This document shows, in pieces, positions 24,622 to 32,966 of a DNA stretch of 41,642 bases; within the stretch, counting starts at the first letter, position 1; the number at the start of each line of letters is the position of its first letter. A program made the position numbers and the translations under genes. Location: positions 1 through 41,642 of the forward strand of contig CAIXWN010000126.1 in assembly GCA_903923135.1 (NCBI GenBank). The letters run 5' to 3'. The notes below the pieces were generated by a model, which was given only the letters and a program-made list of their open reading frames with translations, had not been told where the DNA came from and did not search any database. Origin of the DNA: an uncultured Caulobacteraceae bacterium (GTDB taxonomy: Bacteria > Pseudomonadota > Alphaproteobacteria > Caulobacterales > Caulobacteraceae).

Positions 24622-24702
24622 CCGCCGCGTGACTGGCGATAAAGGTGGATGACCACCGGGAAGCGCGGCGGCGACGTCTCGCCATGCCGCACGCCTGGGC
24701 GC
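24622..24702 (+). ncRNA. ZTP (pfl) riboswitch upstream of purH
   Basis: The leader contains the conserved pfl elements in order: GCGTGACTGGCG at about 24627, a GGTGG...CCACC hairpin at about 24644-24657 followed by GGGAAGCG, and a 3' GCCGCACGCCTGGGCG at about 24686-24701. ZTP riboswitches sense the purine intermediate ZMP/ZTP, which rises when 10-formyl-tetrahydrofolate is short. The purH product uses exactly that substrate pair, so the match of gene and ligand is direct. The ribosome-binding site AAGGAG (24716-24721) follows closely, and a CCCTT just before it could mask it, suggesting translational control. Confidence 0.9.
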
Positions 24703-24727
24703 ATCCCTTCACCCCAAGGAGCCCCTC

Positions 24728-26338
24728 ATGAGCGCGCCCGCATTTCCTCCCGCCCCAGACCTCGTCCCCGTCCGCCGGGCGCTCATCTCGGTTTCCGACA
24801 AGACCGGGCTGATCGACACCGCCCGAGCCCTGGTCGATCTCGGCGTCGAGATCGTTTCCACTGGCGGCACACGCGCCGCCATCGCCGCCGCCGGGCTGGC
24901 GGTGAAGGATGTCGCTGACATCACCGGCTATCCGGAGATGATGGACGGCCGGGTGAAGACCCTTCATCCGGCGGTGCACGGCGCCCTGCTGGGCGTGCGC
25001 GCGGCCCCCGACCATGCCCGAGCCATGACCGAACACGGCATTGTCGGCATCGACCTGCTCTATGTGAACCTGTATCCCTTCGAGGCCACCGTGGCCGGGG
25101 GCGGCGATTTCGACGCCTGTGTCGAGAACATCGACATCGGCGGCCCGGCGATGATCCGCTCGTCGGCCAAGAACCACGCCTATGTGGCCGTCTGCACCGA
25201 CACGGAGGATGTCACCGAGGCTCTGGCCGCGCTCAAGACCGACGGCGGCACCACCCTCACCCTGCGTCGCGCCCTCGCCGCGCGGGCCTTCGCCCGCACC
25301 GCGGCCTATGACGCCGCCATCGCTGCCTGGTTCGCCGGGGCCAACGGCGAGATCTGGCCAGTCCGCAAGGCGTTCGGCGGCCAGCTGAAGCAGACCATGC
25401 GCTATGGCGAGAACCCGCATCAGGCCGCCGCCCTCTACGTCTTCCCGAGCCCGAGGCCCGGCGTCGCCACCGCGCGCCAGATCCAGGGCAAGGAACTGTC
25501 CTACAACAATATCAACGACACCGACGCGGCGGTGGAGCTGGTTGCCGAATTCGACCCGACCGACCGCGCCGCCGTGGCCATCATCAAGCACGCCAATCCC
25601 TGCGGCGTCGCCCTGGGGGACGACCTGAAGAGCGCCTATCTGCGCGCCCTGCAATGTGATCCGGTGTCGGCGTTTGGCGGCATCGTGGCGCTCAATCGCC
25701 GGCTCGACGCCGAGGCCGCCCGCGAGATCGTCAAGATCTTTACCGAAGTGGTCATCGCCCCAGAGGCCGACGACGACGCCATCGCCGTGTTCAAACGCCG
25801 CAAGGACCTGCGTCTGCTGCTCACCGGAAGCCTGCCAGATCCTGCCGCCCAAGGGGAAACCTTCAGGTCGGTGGCCGGGGGATTCCTGGTTCAGGGCCGC
25901 GACAACGCGCGCATCCGGGCGACCGACCTGAAGATCGTCACCCGGCGAGAGCCGACGACCGACGAACTGCGCGACATGCTCTTCGCCTTCACCGTGGCCA
26001 AGCACGTCAAGTCCAACGCCATCGTCTTCGCAAAGGATGGCCAGACCGCCGGGGTCGGCGCCGGGCAGATGAACCGAAAGGATTCGGCGCGCATCGCCGC
26101 CCTGCGCGCCGGCGAGGCGGCGGAGGCGGCCGGCCTTCCCCGATCGCTGGCTTCCGGCTCGGCCTGCGCATCCGACGCCTTCTTCCCCTTCCCCGACGGG
26201 CTGCTGCAGGCTGTGGACGCGGGCGCCACTGCGGTGATCCAGCCCGGTGGCTCGATCCGCGACGACGAGGTCATCGCCGCCGCCGACGCGGCGGGGATCG
26301 CCATGGCCTTCACCGGCCAGAGAGTGTTCCGGCATTAG
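24728..26338 (+). CDS. purH: Bifunctional AICAR formyltransferase/IMP cyclohydrolase
   Basis: 536-residue enzyme for the last two steps of purine synthesis: formylation of AICAR (ZMP) and closure to IMP. The N-terminal IMP cyclohydrolase part starts [10 protein letters not shown] and contains S-T-G-G-T and D-G-R-V-K-T-L-H-P. The transferase part has [17 protein letters not shown] and S-D-A-F-F-P-F-P-D. It ends G-Q-R-V-F-R-H, as usual. A ZTP riboswitch precedes it, giving feedback from its own substrate. Confidence 0.98.
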   Translation: MSAPAFPPAPDLVPVRRALISVSDKTGLIDTARALVDLGVEIVSTGGTRAAIAAAGLAVKDVADITGYPEMMDGRVKTLHPAVHGALLGVRAAPDHARAMTEHGIVGIDLLYVNLYPFEATVAGGGDFDACVENIDIGGPAMIRSSAKNHAYVAVCTDTEDVTEALAALKTDGGTTLTLRRALAARAFARTAAYDAAIAAWFAGANGEIWPVRKAFGGQLKQTMRYGENPHQAAALYVFPSPRPGVATARQIQGKELSYNNINDTDAAVELVAEFDPTDRAAVAIIKHANPCGVALGDDLKSAYLRALQCDPVSAFGGIVALNRRLDAEAAREIVKIFTEVVIAPEADDDAIAVFKRRKDLRLLLTGSLPDPAAQGETFRSVAGGFLVQGRDNARIRATDLKIVTRREPTTDELRDMLFAFTVAKHVKSNAIVFAKDGQTAGVGAGQMNRKDSARIAALRAGEAAEAAGLPRSLASGSACASDAFFPFPDGLLQAVDAGATAVIQPGGSIRDDEVIAAADAAGIAMAFTGQRVFRH

Positions 26339-27116
26339 CGACACGGCCCAGCCCCTCGAACGTCGCTGGGCGGCCCTGGCGCCCCACATCGCGGTGGTCC
26401 GGCCCGCTGGCGCGGCACGTTCTCCGGCCGCCCTGCTGTTCCACGGATGCGGCGGCCGCAGGCCCTTCCTCGATGACTACGCCGCCGCCCTGGCGGCGCG
26501 GGGTGTGGCCAGCGTCATCGTCGACAGCTTCGCCGCCCGAGGCTGGAGTCGGGCGCGGGCCCTGGCGACCGTCTGCACCGGTGTGGAGTTGCCGGGTCAC
26601 CGGCGGGCTGGCGACGTCCTTGCCACACTGTGGGGCGTGAAGACCCTGCCAGGCATCGACGCGTCCCGCCTCGCCCTCGCCGGATGGAGCCATGGCGGCT
26701 GGTCGATCATGGACCTGATGACAATGGCCCTGACCCGGCCGGGCGAAGCCGGCTTGGCCGACCCCGACCCTGGCCTGCTTTCGCCGGTGCGCGCCCTCGT
26801 GTTGGCCTATCCCTACTGCGGTCCCGGCGCGCTGAGCCAGCTTCGCCCCTGGCGGCGCGCGCCCGATGTTCTGGCCTTCGTCGGCGAACGCGACCGGGTC
26901 GCCCATCCGGCGCTCTGCCGGCGCGCCTTCGCCCGGGCCGGGCGGGTCGGGGCAAGGGTAGACTCCTGGTATCCTGACGCGACCCATGCCTTCGACGAAA
27001 AGTCCGGCGGCCTGACGCCGTTCCGATATGACCCGGACCTTGCCTTGGCGGCGCAGGACCGCGTGGCGGCCTATCTGGCCGAGCGGCTGGATGCCGACTC
27101 ACCGCCGTCCGATTGA
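26334..27116 (+). CDS. Dienelactone hydrolase-family alpha/beta hydrolase
   Basis: Alpha/beta hydrolase with the expected elements: F-H-G-C-G-G (oxyanion region), nucleophile Ser in G-W-S-H-G-G, acid in G-E-R-D-R-V and His in D-A-T-H-A-F-D. Homology begins at [17 protein letters not shown], but the codon where a start is expected is ATT at 26334, overlapping the purH stop TAG. The first canonical start in frame is GTG 26394, which would remove about 20 residues of the family N-terminus. I give the homology-based limit; the exact start is unsettled. The gene is probably co-transcribed with purH. Substrate unknown. Confidence 0.75.
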   Translation: MSDTAQPLERRWAALAPHIAVVRPAGAARSPAALLFHGCGGRRPFLDDYAAALAARGVASVIVDSFAARGWSRARALATVCTGVELPGHRRAGDVLATLWGVKTLPGIDASRLALAGWSHGGWSIMDLMTMALTRPGEAGLADPDPGLLSPVRALVLAYPYCGPGALSQLRPWRRAPDVLAFVGERDRVAHPALCRRAFARAGRVGARVDSWYPDATHAFDEKSGGLTPFRYDPDLALAAQDRVAAYLAERLDADSPPSD

Positions 27117-27145
27117 CCTGCCCGCCGCCATCGTCAAAATGGTCA

Positions 27146-27193
27146 CCGGGGATGGAGTCCCCCCTTAACCGCCCCCGGCTGATGACTCCTGCG
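27146..27193 (+). ncRNA. Fluoride (crcB) riboswitch
   Basis: The crcB-motif elements appear in order: GGGGATGGAGT at 27148, a closing CCCC, then TTAACCGC, and GCTGATGACTCCT at 27178-27190. AGT and ACT can form the expected long-range pairing. Fluoride binding switches on the downstream fluoride channel gene, which starts about 85 nt later. Confidence 0.9.
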
Positions 27194-27277
27194 AAGACCG
27201 ATGCGCGCGAGGGCCCCGGCGGCCTTGAGCAAAGCGGGAGACGTTCGGACGGACCGGAGCGGGCAGAGAGGCCAGTG

Positions 27278-27676
27278 GTGATCACCTATTTGTGGATAGC
27301 CGTGGGTAGCGCGCTTGGCGGCATGGCGCGGTACGCGTGTTCGGGCCTGGTGGCGGGCTGGTTCGGCCAGGCCTTTCCCTGGGGCACCCTCATCATCAAT
27401 GTGCTCGGCTCCTTCGTCATCGGCCTGTTCGCCACCCTTACCGGGCCGGACGGCCGCATCCTGGTTCCGGGCGACATCCGCCAATTTGTCATGGTTGGGG
27501 TCTGCGGTGGGTACACCACCTTCTCGTCCTTCAGCCTGCAGACCCTCAGCCTCGCCCAGGACGGCCAGATGGCCCGAGCCGGCCTCAACATCGCCGCCTC
27601 GGTGGTGCTGTGCCTCGTGTCGGTCTGGCTGGGGTATGTGGCCGCCGCCGGCCTCAATGCGGTCCACGGGAGTTGA
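27278..27676 (+). CDS. crcB: Fluoride channel CrcB/FluC
   Basis: 132-residue, four-helix membrane protein that exports fluoride as a dimer. Family motifs: G-G-M-A-R-Y in the first helix, G-T-L-I-I-N-V-L-G-S-F in the second, and G-V-C-G-G-Y-T-T-F-S-S-F-S in the third. Two GTG codons (27275 and 27278) are possible starts after AGAGAGG; I take 27278. The long open frame upstream has no similarity and covers the riboswitch. DUF190 follows 3 nt later. Confidence 0.95.
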   Translation: MITYLWIAVGSALGGMARYACSGLVAGWFGQAFPWGTLIINVLGSFVIGLFATLTGPDGRILVPGDIRQFVMVGVCGGYTTFSSFSLQTLSLAQDGQMARAGLNIAASVVLCLVSVWLGYVAAAGLNAVHGS

Positions 27677-27679
27677 TCC

Positions 27680-28021
27680 ATGCACGCACCTCAATCCGCG
27701 GTCCTGCTGCGCATCTACACCGAGGAAGGCCGGATGAGCGGTCACCGGCCCCTGTATGAGGCCATTGTGTTCAAGGCCCGTGATCTGGGCCTGGCGGGCG
27801 CGACCGTGCTGCGCGGCCCCATGAGCTTCGGCCACTCTCACGCCATCCGCACAGCCAAGATCCTGGATCTGTCCGCCCGCCTGCCGCTGGTGATCGAGAT
27901 CGTCGACTCCGCTGATAAGATCCAGTCCCTCCTCGACGCCTTCGAGGACATGGGCGACGTCGGCCTGGTGACCCGGGAGACCGTCGAGGTTCTCCACTAC
28001 GGCCGGCACAAACCCGACTAG
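27680..28021 (+). CDS. DUF190 family protein
   Basis: 113-residue soluble protein, DUF190: L-R-I-Y-T-E-E-G, then L-G-L-A-G-A-T-V-L-R-G-P-M-S-F-G near the centre and I-E-I-V-D-S-A-D-K-I near the end. The fold is related to PII-like/ferredoxin-like small regulators. The family occurs next to crcB in many bacteria, and here it lies 3 nt behind it under the fluoride riboswitch, which points to a role in fluoride resistance. The stop codon TAG lies inside the first stem of repeat copy 2. Confidence 0.9.
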   Translation: MHAPQSAVLLRIYTEEGRMSGHRPLYEAIVFKARDLGLAGATVLRGPMSFGHSHAIRTAKILDLSARLPLVIEIVDSADKIQSLLDAFEDMGDVGLVTRETVEVLHYGRHKPD

Positions 28022-28110
28022 AGCAAATCCGACCAGATGGAAACTTCTGGTCGGATTTTGCTCTAGAATCAAAAGTTTAGAACCTCTCAGATCCGATCTG
28101 AGAGGCTCTA
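28018..28110. repeat. Double-hairpin dispersed repeat, copy 2
   Basis: Second copy of the element at 14697-14810. The first stem pairs 28018-28037 with 28046-28066 (about 20 bp with one bulged T) around the loop TGGAAACT. A spacer with ATCAAAAGTTTAGAACC follows, and the second stem pairs CCTCTCAGAT (28083-28092) with ATCTGAGAGG (28096-28105). Both flanking convergent genes have their stop codons inside the element. Confidence 0.88.
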
Positions 28111-29226
28111 GCGCGACGGAACGGCGAACAGGGACGTCATCGACACCACGCCCTTGTCGGTGTCGGCGGCGTGGCCAAGGTGCTCGGCGACGCCGAACAC
28201 GTCCTCAAAGGTGCGCAGCAGAGAATAGTGGTTGAAGGGCGTCGAATCGCTCGCGCCGCGGGGACCGTGGTTCGTGATCACCACCGTGACGATATGGCCG
28301 CCGCCGAAGTTGGACGGGGCGGCCGGCGTGACCGCGCAGCATCCTTGCCGACCGCCGCTGCCGCTCTCGTCGAAGGTGATGACGATGGCCATGTTCTGCC
28401 GCGAGCGCCACGCCCGCGTTGCCATCAGCCTGCTCACCAGATCGCCCGCCACACGGTCGCCGCGCTGGATGGTCAACAGCGGCTTGGTGATGTCGCAGTC
28501 GGCCGGCACGCCGGTCCCGTAGAGGCCGTGCATCTCGTTGCACTGGTTGGGCACAATGAGGGCGAAATTGGGCAGCCTGCCGGACTTGAGGTCGGCGTCG
28601 AGCTGATCGAAACCCACCAGCCGTTCGGCGCGCAGGGGATCCGTCTGGACGTCGTGGAAATTCACGAAACCCGTGTGCTTGGAGGCGTACATCAGGTTCA
28701 GGGGGCCGCCCGCGCCGACCTTTGGATCCGGCCCGTTGATCGCCAGGGAGCCCGGTTCGGGCAGGTTCTCCAGATAGGCCTTCCAGCTCAGACCCTTGGC
28801 GTTGAGCTGGTCGCCCAGATGCCGGGCGTCGGTGGTGTGGTCGACATAGCCGGGCTGCTTCGCGCCGGCGCACAGGCGATCGGCGTCGAGCGGCTTGCAA
28901 TAGAAGGGATCGTCGTCGTGGATACCCAGGGTGTCGCCCCCGAGCATGGCCACATAGTTGGCCTCGCTGGGGTGAACCTCTCCGAAGAAATTCTCGGCCA
29001 CGCCGTAGGTCCTGCCGAGGCGGGCGATGTTCGGCGCCGCCTGACCGTTCATGATCAGCTCGAAGTCCTTGTTCTCCTCGACGATCACGAAGACATGACT
29101 GTAGCGTGGCGGCGATCCGGCCGCCTGCGCCGCCAGGGCCGCCCCTCCGGCGGCCTGGAGCGCCGCCCCGAGGACGATTGCCCGCCACAGGCCGGTCCTG
29201 CCCGCCCCTCGACCTGATCTCGACAC
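28108..29226 (-). CDS. Secreted phosphoesterase (phospholipase C/acid phosphatase superfamily)
   Basis: 372 residues. A signal peptide (about 1-33) is followed by a phosphoesterase domain of the PF04185 type: V-F-V-I-V-E-E-N-K-D-F with the metal-binding Glu/Asn, H-P-S-E-A-N-Y and G-G-D in the active-site region, P-N-Q-C-N-E-M-H, and the distal I-T-F-D-E-S-G-S-G and H-G-P-R-G sites. It resembles AcpA-like acid phosphatases. The start is GTG 29226, preceded by AGGAAGGGG; the longer open frame lacks a site. It probably acts in the periplasm or outside on phosphate esters. Confidence 0.88.
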   Translation of the reverse strand: MSRSGRGAGRTGLWRAIVLGAALQAAGGAALAAQAAGSPPRYSHVFVIVEENKDFELIMNGQAAPNIARLGRTYGVAENFFGEVHPSEANYVAMLGGDTLGIHDDDPFYCKPLDADRLCAGAKQPGYVDHTTDARHLGDQLNAKGLSWKAYLENLPEPGSLAINGPDPKVGAGGPLNLMYASKHTGFVNFHDVQTDPLRAERLVGFDQLDADLKSGRLPNFALIVPNQCNEMHGLYGTGVPADCDITKPLLTIQRGDRVAGDLVSRLMATRAWRSRQNMAIVITFDESGSGGRQGCCAVTPAAPSNFGGGHIVTVVITNHGPRGASDSTPFNHYSLLRTFEDVFGVAEHLGHAADTDKGVVSMTSLFAVPSR

Positions 29227-29360
29227 GAAAGCCCCTTCCTCGAAACTCACCGACACCCAAGGCGACGGAGCGGGTGGCGTCAAGGCGCGCGCCTGCCGCC
29301 GATTTACAAACCGCCCGCCGCCGTCGATAGGACCCCCGTAACAGGAGCACCGCGGAAGCC

Positions 29361-30173
29361 ATGACCGACCACACCTTCGACAATCTCTTCTCCATCGCCG
29401 GCAAGGTCGCGCTGGTCACCGGCGGCTCGCGGGGTATCGGCGAGATGATCGCTGCGGGATTCCTGGCGAAGGGCGCCAAGGTCTATATCTCCTCGCGCAA
29501 GGCGGCCGTCTGCGAGGAGACCGCCAGCCGTCTTGGCCAAACCTACGGCGGCGAATGCGTCGCCCTGCCCGCCGATCTGTCGCAGATGTCCGGCGTCGAA
29601 AGCCTGGCGGCCCGCCTCGGCGAACGCGAGGGCCGCCTGGACATCCTGGTCAACAACGCCGGAGTGTCCTGGGGCGCCAAGCTGGAGGTCTTCCCAGAGA
29701 TCGGCTGGGACAAGGTGATGGACACCAACGTCAAGGGTGTCTTCTTCCTCACCCAGAAGCTTCTGCCCCTGCTGCGCGCCGCGGCGAGCGCCGAGACACC
29801 GGCGAGGGTGATCAACGTCGGGTCGATCGACGGCATCAAGACCGCCATCTTCGACACCTTCTCCTACGGCGCCTCCAAGGCCGCAGTTCACCACCTGACG
29901 CGGTTCATGGCCGCGCACCTGACCAAGGAGCACATCCTGTTCAACGCCATCGCGCCGGGCCCGTTTCCCACCTGGATGCTCAGCACCGGCGTCGGCGGCG
30001 GCGGCGACGTCGCGAGCACCAACTGGGACGGCGTCGCCGGGACCAATCCCAGCGGACGGGTGGGCACGCCCCAGGACATCGCCGGCCTGGCGATCTTCCT
30101 CAGTTCCCGGGCCGGCGAGTTCGTCGTCGGCCAGACCATCGCCTGCGACGGCGGAGTGGTCGCCGCCTCCTGA
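29361..30173 (+). CDS. Short-chain dehydrogenase/reductase
   Basis: 270-residue classical SDR. The cofactor motif is T-G-G-S-R-G-I-G (about 20-27), followed by L-V-N-N-A-G, the catalytic Ser in N-V-G-S-I-D and the Y-G-A-S-K active-site pair. An Arg in I-S-S-R-K suggests NADP preference. The sequence resembles FabG-like or RhlG-like reductases, with a Gly-rich insert (G-V-G-G-G-G-D) in the substrate loop. Substrate not predictable. The gene is convergent with the TPR gene, 15 nt away. Confidence 0.92.
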   Translation: MTDHTFDNLFSIAGKVALVTGGSRGIGEMIAAGFLAKGAKVYISSRKAAVCEETASRLGQTYGGECVALPADLSQMSGVESLAARLGEREGRLDILVNNAGVSWGAKLEVFPEIGWDKVMDTNVKGVFFLTQKLLPLLRAAASAETPARVINVGSIDGIKTAIFDTFSYGASKAAVHHLTRFMAAHLTKEHILFNAIAPGPFPTWMLSTGVGGGGDVASTNWDGVAGTNPSGRVGTPQDIAGLAIFLSSRAGEFVVGQTIACDGGVVAAS

Positions 30174-30177
30174 GGGC

Positions 30178-30201
30178 CGCCGGCGACTTCAGAAGCCGGC
30201 G
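30178..30201. terminator. Short hairpin between the convergent SDR and TPR genes
   Basis: A 7-bp stem (30178-30184 with 30195-30201) and a 10-nt loop span the TPR gene stop codon. No T-tract is present, so a terminator role is inferred from position only. Confidence 0.3.
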
Positions 30202-31106
30202 TTCAGGGCCACCTCGGCGAAGTGCGCCTTCACCGCCCTGCGGTGCGCGTCGTATTGCAGATGCATGAACCAGCGGAAGCCGAGGCCGAACAGCACGCCG
30301 GGCGCCGAGGTGATGAAGGCCACGGCGATCGCGAGGATGATCAACGCCCCGACCAGCGCCAGCCCGACCAGCGTTCCCAGCCAGCCCCGCTCGATCCGCC
30401 AGTAGCGAAAGATGAACAGGGTCCGCAGAAAGCGGTGACGCCGGGGCTCGGTGAGCAGGTAGAGCTCAAGGGCGCTCTGGTTCTGTGCGTCCCGCCGCAG
30501 CACCGAGGCGAGCAGGTCACGCGCCCGTTCCACCTGGTTCCCGGCCAGGGCGATGCGAGCCGCCAGTCGCTTGACGAAGGCCGAGTCCGGATCCAGCCGC
30601 AGGGCTTCCCCGGCCGAGGACGATGCCGCCGCCGGTCCGCGTAGTTCAAGCAGGGCGTCGGCCCGCTGCGCCATGAGGACCGCATGGCCCGGAGCGGCGG
30701 CCAGACCCTGCTCGCAGGCGGCCAGCGCGCCCTTGTGGTCCTTTCGCCCCGAGAGGATCAGGCCGAGGATGTGGAACCCGAGAGGCTCACGCGGGGCGAG
30801 GGCGATCGCCTGACGGGCCGCGACGAGGGCCTCGGCCGGCTTCTTCCGGCGACGCAGGGCCTCTGCCAGCAGACGATGGCCAGCCGCCGACCCCGCGTTC
30901 CGCCTGAGCAGGGCCTCGGCCGTCTCCTGGCCCGCTGTGATCTCACCAAGATTGAACTGGGCCTGAGCCAGTCCCGTTAGGGCCGGCTCATAGCCGCCGT
31001 CACCGGCGAGGGCGGCCTTGAACTCGCGCGCCGCCGCCCGGGAATTGCCGCCGCGCACCAGGGCCCAGCCGGCGGCGACCAGGCGGTCCGGGTGATCGTC
31101 GCCCAT
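30189..31106 (-). CDS. TPR protein with C-terminal membrane segment
   Basis: 305 residues. Tetratricopeptide-like helical repeats run from about residue 8 to 205 (A-L-V-R-G-G-N-S-R-A-A-A-R-E-F ... E-P-A-L-T-G-L-A-Q-A-Q-F-N-L-G-E, A-L-R-R-R-K-K-P-A-E-A-L). A basic stretch (R-R-H-R-F-L-R) precedes one or two membrane helices (about 243-280, L-V-G-L-A-L-V-G-A-L-I-I-L-A-I-A-V-A-F). TPRs bind partner proteins, so it may dock the AAA+ ATPase encoded 3 nt upstream to the membrane. Function unknown. Confidence 0.8.
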   Translation of the reverse strand: MGDDHPDRLVAAGWALVRGGNSRAAAREFKAALAGDGGYEPALTGLAQAQFNLGEITAGQETAEALLRRNAGSAAGHRLLAEALRRRKKPAEALVAARQAIALAPREPLGFHILGLILSGRKDHKGALAACEQGLAAAPGHAVLMAQRADALLELRGPAAASSSAGEALRLDPDSAFVKRLAARIALAGNQVERARDLLASVLRRDAQNQSALELYLLTEPRRHRFLRTLFIFRYWRIERGWLGTLVGLALVGALIILAIAVAFITSAPGVLFGLGFRWFMHLQYDAHRRAVKAHFAEVALNAGF

Positions 31107-31109
31107 CCG

Positions 31110-32366
31110 TCAGCGCCGGTGGGTGTCGAGGAATCGCACCACGTCGTCGTAGAGGCCGCCCTCGTTGGCGAACTTGGCGTAGTTGCGCGCTTCGGCGAGC
31201 CACTCCAGGGTGGTGGGCCGTGTGGCCTTCAGCGCCTGAGCCAGATGGGCGTTGGTCAGATCGACCACCCGGTTGCGTTCCAGGCTTTCCTCAATGGCCA
31301 GGTCGCAGGCGATGTCGACGACCTGCGCCAGATCGGCCGCAGAGAAGCCTGAGGAGCCCTTGACGATCGGCCCCAGGTCCAGAGCGGCGGCGCCGGGGCG
31401 CTCGGCCAGCATCAGGCTCAACACAGCCTGGCGGGCGTCCGCGTCCGGCGGCGGCACGAAGAGCACGCGGTCGAACCGACCCTGGCGACGGAACGCCGGA
31501 TCGACCGACCAGGGCACATTGGTGGCCGCAAGGATCAGCACCCCCTCGTTCTCACCGTCGACGCCGTCCATCTCGGAGAGAAAGGTCGACACCAGGGCGC
31601 TGGCGTGGCCAGTCTGCGCAGCCCCGCGTCGACCCGCCAGGGCCTCGATTTCGTCGAAGAACAACACCGCCGGAGTCCTCGCCCTGGCCGTGGCGAACAG
31701 GTCGGCCAACTTGCGTTCCGACTCGCCCAGCCACTTGGACAGGATGTCGGGGATCGCCACCGAGACGAACGCAGCGTCCACCTCGCCGGCGGTGGCGCGC
31801 GCCAGCATGGTCTTGCCGCAGCCGGGAGGACCGTAGAGCAGGATGCCGCCGCCCGGACGCTTGCGGAAGGTCTCGAACAGACCCTTGCGGGTGAAGGGGA
31901 GGATGATCTTGCGGCGGATCTCGGCCTTGACGCCGTCCAGGCCGCCGACGTCGGCGAAGGTCAGGACAGAACGGCGCGTCGCGGTTGGCTGGAGCGCCGC
32001 GGAGGCGACGGGCCGTCCGTGCAGGTCCACCACGTTGTCCAGGGGATCGGCGGCCACGGCGAGTTCGGCCTCAAGCTCGGCGTCGATCAGATCCGGCCGT
32101 CCGGCAACCACCCCGGCGTAGGTCCGCGCCGCCGCCTCGCGACGGCCCAGGGACAGTTCCGCCCGCGCCCGCGCCACGGCCAGGGGCTCATCGCCGCCCT
32201 GCGCCCAGGCCAGGGCGGCCGCACCCGCCTCATTGCGGCGCAGGAAGTCCGACACCATCAGCCGGGTTTCGGGCGTGTGGGACTGCGGCGGGGCCGCGGC
32301 GAGAAAGCTCACCGCCTCGCCCCGCTCCACCGCCTCGGCGGCGGCGCGGATCAGCGCCCGGATCAC
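31110..32366 (-). CDS. AAA+ ATPase with helical N-terminal domain
   Basis: 418 residues. An Ala-rich helical N-terminal part (about 1-110, TPR-like) is followed by a single AAA+ module: Walker A G-P-P-G-C-G-K-T (179-186), Walker B V-L-F-F-D-E (234-239), an L-G-E-S-E-R pore-loop neighbour and R-R-Q-G-R-F-D-R with arginine fingers. The closest resemblance is the CDC48/FtsH/spastin-like group. The first canonical start in frame is GTG 32366; codons upstream to 32495 are open and helical (S-E-L-D-D-L-L-E-A-A-R) but contain only CTG, so a longer N-terminus is possible. It lies behind two cytochrome genes and is directly followed by the TPR membrane protein. Substrate unknown. Confidence 0.85.
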   Translation of the reverse strand: MIRALIRAAAEAVERGEAVSFLAAAPPQSHTPETRLMVSDFLRRNEAGAAALAWAQGGDEPLAVARARAELSLGRREAAARTYAGVVAGRPDLIDAELEAELAVAADPLDNVVDLHGRPVASAALQPTATRRSVLTFADVGGLDGVKAEIRRKIILPFTRKGLFETFRKRPGGGILLYGPPGCGKTMLARATAGEVDAAFVSVAIPDILSKWLGESERKLADLFATARARTPAVLFFDEIEALAGRRGAAQTGHASALVSTFLSEMDGVDGENEGVLILAATNVPWSVDPAFRRQGRFDRVLFVPPPDADARQAVLSLMLAERPGAAALDLGPIVKGSSGFSAADLAQVVDIACDLAIEESLERNRVVDLTNAHLAQALKATRPTTLEWLAEARNYAKFANEGGLYDDVVRFLDTHRR

Positions 32367-32495
32367 CCCGCCCGAATGGGGCGCCGCCCGCGCGGCCTCC
32401 AGCAGATCATCCAGTTCGCTCAGGTCCGGTCCCCCAGCCCCGCGCCGGAGGTTCCCGGCGGGTTCACACCATAGCCCATGAACGCGCCGGCCGCG

Positions 32496-32966
32496 TCACG
32501 GGCGCGCATCCGACCTGGCGAGCAGCGCCGCCCGCGTGGTCGCTGCTTCGGTCCGCAAAGGAGACCGGCGCAGACGACCGATCTCGTCGGCGCCGTAGGG
32601 CGGGAAGCCCGCTGACATGTGCTCCGGGTCGAAACGCCAGAGAACCCAGTTGAGCAGTTCGGCCAGTTCATCATCGGCCAGAGGCGATGTGGCCACGCCG
32701 GGCACACGGCCGAGATAGGCCCGCCCGCCCTCCATGCGGGTGAACACCGCAATATGCCCGGCCAGGGCCGGGGCGCTGTCCGGATCGCCGGCGCCGTCCG
32801 AGCGATGGCAGCCCTGGCAGTTGAGCGCATAGTTGCGCCAGGCGCGGGTGGGGTCGGCGACCCCGCGGGCCGCGGCGTTGGTCCCGGCGTATGCGTCCGG
32901 CTCCGCGGCCACCGCGACACCCGCCGCCAATAGACCCACGGCGAGCGCTGTCAGAACCATCTTCAC
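32496..32966 (-). CDS. Monohaem cytochrome c (distal of the amine dehydrogenase cluster)
   Basis: 156 residues. A signal peptide (V-L-T-A-L-A-V-G-L-L-A-A-G-V-A-V-A-A) is followed by one haem site C-Q-G-C-H (Cys50, Cys53, His54). A likely axial Met is in E-H-M-S-A-G-F-P-P-Y. The GTG start overlaps the stop of the previous cytochrome gene as GTGA (32966-32963), so start and coupling are well supported. It may be a soluble electron carrier from the amine dehydrogenase to the respiratory chain. Confidence 0.88.
   Translation of the reverse strand: MKMVLTALAVGLLAAGVAVAAEPDAYAGTNAAARGVADPTRAWRNYALNCQGCHRSDGAGDPDSAPALAGHIAVFTRMEGGRAYLGRVPGVATSPLADDELAELLNWVLWRFDPEHMSAGFPPYGADEIGRLRRSPLRTEAATTRAALLARSDARP

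Noticed and set aside
32420-32920. Minus-strand frame beginning within the cytochrome gene and extending past its stop
   Set aside because: It is a shadow of the haem-bearing frame with Arg/Pro/Ser-rich composition. It contains an ATG near 32480, but this is out of frame with the ATPase.
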